Position numbers and translations under genes: made by a program | Source of the DNA: Neostapfia colusana | Taxonomy: Eukaryota; Streptophyta; Magnoliopsida; Poales; Poaceae | DNA length: 64,000 bases | Assembly: GCA_030760725.1 (NCBI GenBank) | Contig: JASWHV010000013.1 | Coordinates: 36,242,699 to 36,306,698, forward strand | Reading direction: 5' to 3' | Part shown: piece by piece, positions 58,401 through 64,000 of the stretch | How positions within the stretch are numbered: the first letter of the stretch is position 1 | Layout: every line of letters starts with the position of its first letter | The notes under the pieces: generated by a model | What the model was told of the DNA's origin: nothing | What the model saw: the letters and a program-made list of their open reading frames with translations, nothing else | Databases searched by the model: none

Positions 58401-59341
58401 ACCTCCGGGCGTCGAGGCATAACACATCGATTTATAGGTGTAGGTTGAGGGCAGCAAGGTGGAAATTCGCTAACGGGCATTTAGAGATGCTTCGTGTAGG
58501 GAACCTCCTGTCCATTTGGGTGCGACCGGTTCGACGTTTGGGCTGTTTGGTAAAAGGTTGCCTGGTACGACATCGAGGAACCGTGCTGTGCAGCTCCACG
58601 GGTGGGCGTACGTGACGTGCTCTTCGGGTATCCCTGCAGGTGTATATCGAGTCGATTCGCCGTCCCTAGCAGTGATGAGTACCATTTGGTCACTTAGTCG
58701 TGACGTAGGTTAATATATGAAATGTTATGATTCAATATTGCTGTTCTGGATAAATTGTATGGTTACATGTGTGCCACCAAATATTGCTCACTAAATTTCA
58801 GATTTCATGAACTGTTAACTTGTGGCTAAAAGATGAATTAAGGATGAACTTGTAGGCGCGTCCTTTGCTGCAATGTGCCATCCTATATTTGTTATGACCT
58901 GCATATAGAGTTTCATGTGTAGGTGAGTCGGTAAAGACTTGCTGAGCCATCGTGCTCACGGTTGCTGATATGAGTGTTTGCAGGTGAGGACTACCCCATG
59001 GACTCGGGGTACGAGTCCACCGGCGAGGTCTACCCTCCGTCGGGGACCACGGCTGAGTGGGAGCCGTACACGCCGTGCTGAGCTGAGGTGTGGAGCTAGT
59101 GAGGTTGTCCGTAGGGCTGGACAACCGACTTTTGCTAGTTAGGTGGGCGTGAGTTGTATAATTTTAGCTTCCGCTGTTGTAGACTGTGTAATTAGTTGTA
59201 AACTGAAGGTTTGTACTACTTTGTACATATTCAGTTTGTTTTCGATGTAATACAATGTGTGCCTTATGATGTGTTCTGTCGGGTGTCGCATAGTGCGGCA
59301 CCACCCTCTGAGATCCTGGGAGAGCCAATTCCGGTCTGTCA
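55483..59341 (+). repeat. 3' LTR of D (3859 bp)
   Basis: Starts TGTGAAATCCC and ends CTGTCA. It is collinear with the interrupted 5' LTR. It has a TATA-like TATAAGAAAA at 56171, a GC-rich part (about 56440-56815), degenerate modules near 56868, 57198 and 57548, the mini-exon pair (57879-57959 and 58984-59081), a TAATACA poly(A)-like region near 59249 and the terminal hairpin (59282-59302). Confidence 0.92.
57879..59081 (+). other. LTR split mini-ORF of D: exon 57879-57959, GC-AG intron, exon 58984-59081
   Basis: Exon 1 is 81 nt between GTGTAG and AAG|GCAAGC, as in family A. Exon 2 is 98 nt after GTTTGCAG with stop TGA 59079-59081. The frame is open across the join. Homology to family A is visible at protein level: AEGEETPEVLDFLIP matches AKVEEEPEVLDFVTP, and the end AEWEPYTPC matches VEWESCTP. 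The middle is diverged and richer in Gly, Tyr and Ser. Kept residues in LTRs that otherwise share little sequence suggest an old common segment under constraint. Confidence 0.55.
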
Positions 59342-59365
59342 CACCCATTAGGGGTGGTACCCTAG

Positions 59366-59455
59366 TCCCCCATCTCTAGGACTCTTTGGTTAAGTCCCCC
59401 ACCTCTAGGACTCTTTGTTCCCCACCCCTAGGACTCTTTTCCCCCCTTATAAATA
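59366..59455 (+). promoter_or_regulatory. Triple CTAGGACTCTTT repeat and TATA box in the H LTR
   Basis: Three C-rich repeats, each ending CTAGGACTCTTT, lie head to tail directly upstream of TATAAATA (59448-59455). This is the clearest promoter-like arrangement in the window. It would start transcription near 59480 and leave a ~2.1 kb transcribed LTR part. Confidence 0.5.
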
Positions 59456-60059
59456 TAACTCCCCCCTAGCCGCACCCCTCTCTCTTTTGGTCGCCGCCCC
59501 GCTGCTGCCAAGCCGCCCCCTTGCTGCCAAGTCGCTGAGTTCCCCCCTTGCAAGAATTTGGCCGCCGTCGAACCCCCATCACGCCTCGCCGTTGCCAGAA
59601 AAGAAGCCCCCGACATTCTGCCCTACCCGCTGCCTCGTAATTGTCCACAGAAAATCCTCCGCTGCTGCCATTGCTAGGAGGGAGGCCCTGCCGCAAGGGA
59701 GAAGTGAGGTAGGTCTTAGTTACCCCTCTTACAACATTGCCGCTATTTCTACGGACCCATTTTCTTCGCCCCCTGCGAGCAGAAACTTCTGCGTGTCGAC
59801 AGACCATGTTTTGGTCGACTTTTGACGGTGGAATTGATCTATATCTTGTGTCAAGATCATCACCACGTCCACACTTGATCCCAGCACCCTTGTTCATCAT
59901 AAAACCCTATGGAATCCTACTAAAACATGCAAGAACACGTACAAACTGGTTTTATAAAACTGCACCATAGGATTTGCATTCATCTACCCCATTACATCTT
60001 GAGTAAAGTTTGTGTATGATAATTGATTGCTGTAAATTTTGTATGTGCGTGGTCGTGAG

Positions 60060-61378
60060 TAGAAGAACAACCTCAAGAGGCCGTCTACAACAAGCTACAG
60101 CACCAAGACTTTGAGACACTTGAGCAACACGAACCACGGGAGCAAGGCAAGTGCCCCTTGACCATATTGATCCCATGTTTTCGAAACTGTTTTGCTTGCG
60201 AAAACTCGTATGTTTGTTTCAACTTGATGGGACACCCTTTTATAGGAGTTTACTAGTTTTGGTTAACCATCCCTGTCTCCGGGAAAGTTGATGAGTCGGG
60301 TATGGTCGTTTTTCCTTTTTGCTTCTCTTAACTTACGGGATACGGGAAGCTGAAATAAAACTTGTTAGCTACTGCACTCATAAGATTAAAGATGATGAGA
60401 ACATGATGATGTTAATAAGCATGGAATCAGGGAGATCTAGGCAAGCTTGGTCCGTGGATGTTGCTGATGAGATGGTAGTTTGCTTGCCGTTGATCTAAGA
60501 ACCGGTTCATGTGAGCACATGCTAGGAAAACAGTGCCACCACAAGGCCAAATATGGATGCAGCTTAGCTGACTAATTAGGTGTGTTGCTAGCTTGTTATG
60601 GACCGTTGGATGGTGCGCGGAATGGGAGTCGAGAGGGACTGCCCTAGGAACTGCATGGCACAAGAGGGGGCCCGTGGGTGAGAGAATATAGATTCGAGCC
60701 CGCCGGTGAAACCTCAGTGGGTCCGTACATCCTAGTAGCCCCTTTGTAAAGGCTATTTTGTGATCTCTTGGCCATACACGACGGTTGTGTACTGGTATAA
60801 TGGAGATTATCTCTAGTCACCGATGGGTGATGAAATCACGAACTTGTGGGTAAAGTGGTGCCACCTCTGCAGAGTGTAAAACTATCATGATAGTCGTGCT
60901 TCCGGTTACAAGCATGTGGCCAACTTCCATGATTAGAGGCAAAACATGGGATGTTTATTCGGGTATGGTTATGCTATGGTCATTGGGACTGGTTCTGGGA
61001 CTGTTTTGAGTCATGACGATGAATTTGGTCTCGGCTATATGAAAAGGAGATGGTTATGAATAATTATGAGTATGATATGAACTTGAGAAAGTTTAATGGC
61101 TTCTTGAGACTTCATACATGGTGAATTATGATGAAGGAATGTTGATGATTAACTTGGTTATGTTGGGATTTAACTCACCTAGAAATAGTTGTTGTTTTTA
61201 CCAAGCTTGTAAAATAAAATTTGCTTGCTGCAATGAGGCTTTTTATTGCCTACCTTGTTGTAAGCTACATGTCATACTTTTCCCGCACTTGCTGAGTACG
61301 AAATGTACTCACCCTTACATTCTCACATATACATCAGCTACACGAGAAGAGTACTTCGAGGCACATGAGGAGTACTAG
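60060..61378 (+). other. LTR split mini-ORF of H: exon 60060-60146, GC-AG intron, exon 61338-61378
   Basis: Exon 1 is 87 nt, from GTGAG to AAG|GCAAGT, the best GC-donor match in the window. Exon 2 is 41 nt after ACATCAG, ending TAG 61376-61378. The frame is open: EEQPQEAVYNK, QDFETLEQHEPREQ, then ATREEYFEAHEEY. It is rich in Glu and Gln like family A but without clear identity. A CTGAGTACG...GTACTCAC tract precedes the acceptor. Confidence 0.45.
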
Positions 61379-61644
61379 GCATGCGCACTACCGTCAACAT
61401 GCCTGTGGAGTTGAACTTGGAGCCTGCTGTCTTAGCAATTTTCGCTGTGGTTTAGAGTCTTTCGCTGAAAGAATAAGATAGATATTCATGAGACATTGAG
61501 TCATTGTAATAAAGTACTTAAACACTATTTTTACGTGGTTATATTCTAAGTTTTAGTTTGTGGAATACATGTGTATGTGTGATGAACATCCTGGGGGCAC
61601 ATATGCATTCACTTGGTTCATTCTCAAAACTGGGTGTCATAAAT

Positions 61645-61658
61645 TGGTATCAGAGCCA
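61645..61658 (+). promoter_or_regulatory. Primer binding site of the H-type element
   Basis: TGGTATCAGAGCCA lies five bases after the LTR end. Confidence 0.88.
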
Positions 61659-61909
61659 TGTTGACCATAGGACGCAAGCCTAGGTAGAATGGACACTCTA
61701 AAACACATAGGAGCACCCCTCTAAACTGTTATTTTCGAAAATTGCTTGCTGCTGCACTTTACTTGTCAATTCAGCCACCGCAAAGTGCTATTTTCAGCCC
61801 CTCTTTTCTCTTCTTTTGGACAGCAACACTTTTGCTTTCTTACTTCATAGCTTCTGAAGTTTTTGAGTGATTTTTTTCTTCTCTAAAGCTTCTCATGTCT
61901 TATTTATAG

Positions 61910-62662
61910 ATGCCGGTGACTAAGAGCACAACACGCATAAGGACTCGTCCACCACCACTTGGGAGTGCACTTAACCCCATTGAAGTGTCTGATGGACCAT
62001 ATTGGGAGGAGGTGAAGATGGAACCTCATGATGAAGATGAAGTCAGTAGCTCCATGCATGAGGAAGAGGATCCGGAAGAGGTGGAACCAATCGAAGACGA
62101 CATGGAAGATGATCCACAAGAACAGCATTAGTACGCACCTCAGGAGAAGTTTCGCTCGGGCTTACAACCCGTGGAGCCTCATGAAGCTATGTTGGAAGGA
62201 GATGAATCCGAAGAGGAGCCACCCCCTGCTGAGGCCAAAAATGAAGGTGATGAACGGGCCAACCGTTCAGTTCATGAATTCCGGTCTGACGGGATGGAAG
62301 GAAGACACATCTCCAAGGAGCTTAAAGAGTTTTTGGATTGCTGCAGCTTATACCCAGAGTATCTCCTCAAGAAAATCCCTCGTCTCAGACATGAAGAGTG
62401 GAAGGCTGAAGTAACCATCCTATCTAACGGTACGGTTGTCACTCGGCACTTCGCACCCACATGGAGAGCTACAAGGTCAGAAGCTATTGATGATGCTGCA
62501 TGGGATGCACTCACCGGACTGCGCTACGCCTTCCGTGAGCAGCTTGAGAACACTACTTTTGGGTTGCACCCGTATCGAAAGAGTGGTACATGGGAGATCA
62601 TTGGACCCCATGGAGGAGCTCTTTCGAACCCACAAGCAGCTGACAAGTTTAGATCGTATTAG
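61910..62662 (+). pseudogene. ORF0 of the H-type element, pre-gag protein (one stop)
   Basis: ATG 61910 directly follows TTTATAG. One frame runs 251 codons to TAG 62660-62662, with an internal TAG at 62129-62131. The first ~130 residues are strongly acidic (EEEDPEEVEP, DESEEEPPP). The second half is a folded-looking domain (ISKELKEFLDCC, HEEWKAEVTIL, AAWDALTGLRYAFREQL, YRKSGTW). Its order of a Trp-containing strand, an Ala-rich helix and a short TTFGLHP-type strand resembles the N-terminal domain of ORF0 in A (MWQVAARDTMSRFCQLHVQAMEGTPYALIP). Remote homology is my inference. A coiled coil such as A has is not seen before the stop. Confidence 0.6.
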
Positions 62663-62797
62663 GATGAAATAAGAGTCATGTGCAGAATTTAATGATGATT
62701 GCTTGTGTTTGTTCTGGTGTGAGTTGTGGGACGATTCGGCGAATGTCCACATCCACACATAGTAGAGAGATGTGAGATGCTTCGGCACTTGTTCACA
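62663..62797 (+). other. End of the H-type sequence before L
   Basis: 135 bases with no gene. The H-type element is cut here: the border with the minus-strand gag of L is near 62797, and no gag of H is present. Confidence 0.4.
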
Positions 62798-63161
62798 TCC
62801 ACCAGACTACAGCAAAGCCATGAAGCTTCTGAGCGGCAAATAGAGTCTTCTGGAAGTCGCCACACTGAATCAACCCAAACATGGACTCAATGACACGTAA
62901 CCAGTGATTTGCTTCACAATGGTTAGCCGCTTCGGAAAATACTGGTGGTTGTGTCGCCAAGAAATCCAGATAAGTACTCTGGGTTGGCATGTGATGTTGA
63001 GCTTCTCTATTCATCTCTTGCTGAACTAGAGTTTGGAGAGTTTCATTCATCTTCGCCATAATTTCCGCCAATCTGGTTGGCGATGGCTCTTGTGATGAAG
63101 TCAAGTCATTCCCACCTCGACTCGAACATCCAAGCCCTATTTGAGAATGTGCGCGTACCAT
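62798..63161 (-). pseudogene. gag of L (G family), N-terminal part
   Basis: The start ATG at 63161 follows CGTGCAGT. It reads MVRAHSQIGLGCSSRGGND, then AEIMAKMNETLQTLVQQ and YLDFLATQPPVFSEAANH, up to LHGFAVVWW. It is then cut at 62798. It is close to the G gag and shows that G codon 7 was Gln before it became a stop. Only ~121 codons are left. Confidence 0.8.
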
Positions 63162-64000
63162 ACTGCACGAAATAAATTTTGAGTCAATCAAAATTCTATC
63201 CCAGCAGTAAGTAAAGATAAGTAAAACATGAACATGTCATCAACTTTATGAAAGCATAACCACATTCATGTTTAACAAATCTTAGGTACGATAAACTAAT
63301 CAGCTTGACTACCCTGATCAGTTCACACAAACTCCAAAATTTACCCAAGTTAACTACAGATTCTTGACATGAGTTCAATACCCAAAGTTTTAGTAAACTT
63401 CAGTATCTTTCCAATGTTTATTTGTGGTCCCTCATAGCTGTTCTAGTTTAACATATATGAAGTTTTCAAATCAACAGAAATTCTTGACAATTTCTGCAGC
63501 ACCTCTTTTAAAAGTGTCTGATTTGAACCCACACTAGAATTTATTTTCAGACAGAATATGGAAAAACACTTAACAACAAAATTGTAGGATATTTCCCATA
63601 TTTTCCAATGGTATAAGGCATGACCGTAGGAAAATTTTCTGTCAAAACTTATGGCCAGATTACATAAAAGTCCAGAGAGCATTTTTGCCATATCCTGGTT
63701 CTGACCAGTTCTGGAAATCTGAGAATTTCACCAGGTTGCAGTTTGATTCCGCCCTGGGTTTGTAAATAACATATATAGAGAACTTCCTAATCTTTCCATC
63801 CATGTCATAAACACTTCATTTGGTTACTCGGAACTAAACTTACCCCCTGGCAAAGTCAAGCGACACTGCTGCCCAAAAACAGAGGATATTCTGTTTCGGT
63901 AGCTCGGTTCCGGTTAACGCTTCTTCACTTCGACATGGGCATGAGTGCTAAAATTCGAAGTTTTTTTCAACCTAAGTTCAAGAACACTTTTATTTCAACT
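63162..64000 (-). other. Leader of L (G family), running off the window
   Basis: Homologous to the G leader (about 41340-42134) in reverse orientation, with no gene and no ORF0. Its primer site and LTR, if present, lie to the right of the window. Confidence 0.65.

Larger units (their letters stand above)
33226..59341 (+). mobile_element. D, composite retrotransposon with two gag-pol regions
   Basis: The outer LTRs belong to one family and have almost equal length once solo LTR F is removed (3853 and 3859 bp). By eye they differ at about 7 of the first 145 bases. The order is 5' LTR with F inside, primer site, leader, G gag-pol, G-type LTR, short D leader, D gag-pol, 3' LTR. The G 5' LTR is missing. 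The flanking 5-mers (CCCGA left, CACCC right) do not form a target duplication. The composite is best read as element D with G nested in its leader and a later deletion or recombination. Confidence 0.75.
59342..61639 (+). repeat. H-family LTR, main part
   Basis: Follows D and ends GGGTGTCA before a primer site. It resembles K in the middle (CCTCAGTGGG, CCCTTTGTAAAGGC). It has three copies of a CTAGGACTCTTT motif (59366-59440), a TATA box (59448-59455), a donor-like GAG|GTAGGT near 59707-59714 and a mini-exon pair. I read it as the continuation of the LTR begun at 32979. It could also be an independent LTR starting TGTCACACCC at 59337 and overlapping the D terminus. Confidence 0.65.

Noticed and set aside
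33221..59346. Target duplication flanking D
   Set aside because: The flanking 5-mers CCCGA and CACCC do not match, so I do not claim a simple insertion.

Overview
The window is repeat DNA from the nuclear genome of a plant, most likely a grass. I see no host gene, rRNA, tRNA gene or CRISPR array. It is a nest of Ty3/gypsy LTR retrotransposons whose polyproteins read gag, protease, reverse transcriptase, RNase H, integrase and a C-terminal chromodomain-like tail. That order, the primer site for initiator-Met tRNA (TGGTATCAGAGC) and the 3-4 kb LTRs fit chromoviruses of the Tekay type. Lineage and species are inferred, not searched.

Layout. Element A (+, 1-11946) starts inside its 5' LTR and ends in a complete 4.05 kb 3' LTR. 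It seems to have inserted into element B (-, 11947-22866), a relative of the same family whose integrase is cut at the junction. B in turn lies in a C-family LTR (22867-24720, +), followed by a second C-family LTR in inverse orientation (24721-25485 and 28893-about 30500) that is split by a 3.4 kb solo LTR, K. A family-A LTR end (J, to 31010) abuts the RNase H-integrase half of element H (31011-32978), whose 3' LTR starts at 32979. That LTR is interrupted by the 26 kb composite D (33226-59341). D has matching ~3.85 kb LTRs and its own gag-pol at 50909-55416. It also contains a solo LTR (F, 35827-39129) and a second element, G (gag-pol 42135-46588, LTR 46657-50754), which lacks a 5' LTR. H-type LTR sequence resumes at 59342-61639 and is followed by a primer site and a pre-gag ORF. 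The window ends in L, a minus-strand G-like gag and leader.

All coding regions are decayed by stops, frameshifts or lost catalytic residues. The elements would have worked as follows. The LTR drives transcription, ORF0 (A, B and H only) and gag-pol are made from the transcript, tRNA-Met primes minus-strand synthesis, and a polypurine tract primes plus-strand synthesis.

The least ordinary signal is inside the LTRs. At least five LTR families carry the same pair of short acidic exon-like segments, separated by a GC-AG intron with a branch-point-like motif. The reading frame stays open across the predicted splice and ends at a comparable stop codon. Other shared architecture includes a hairpin near the LTR 3' end, a hairpin before the polypurine tract, 3' splice-site sequence directly before the ORF0 and gag starts, and a degenerate ~340 bp module repeated within the LTRs.
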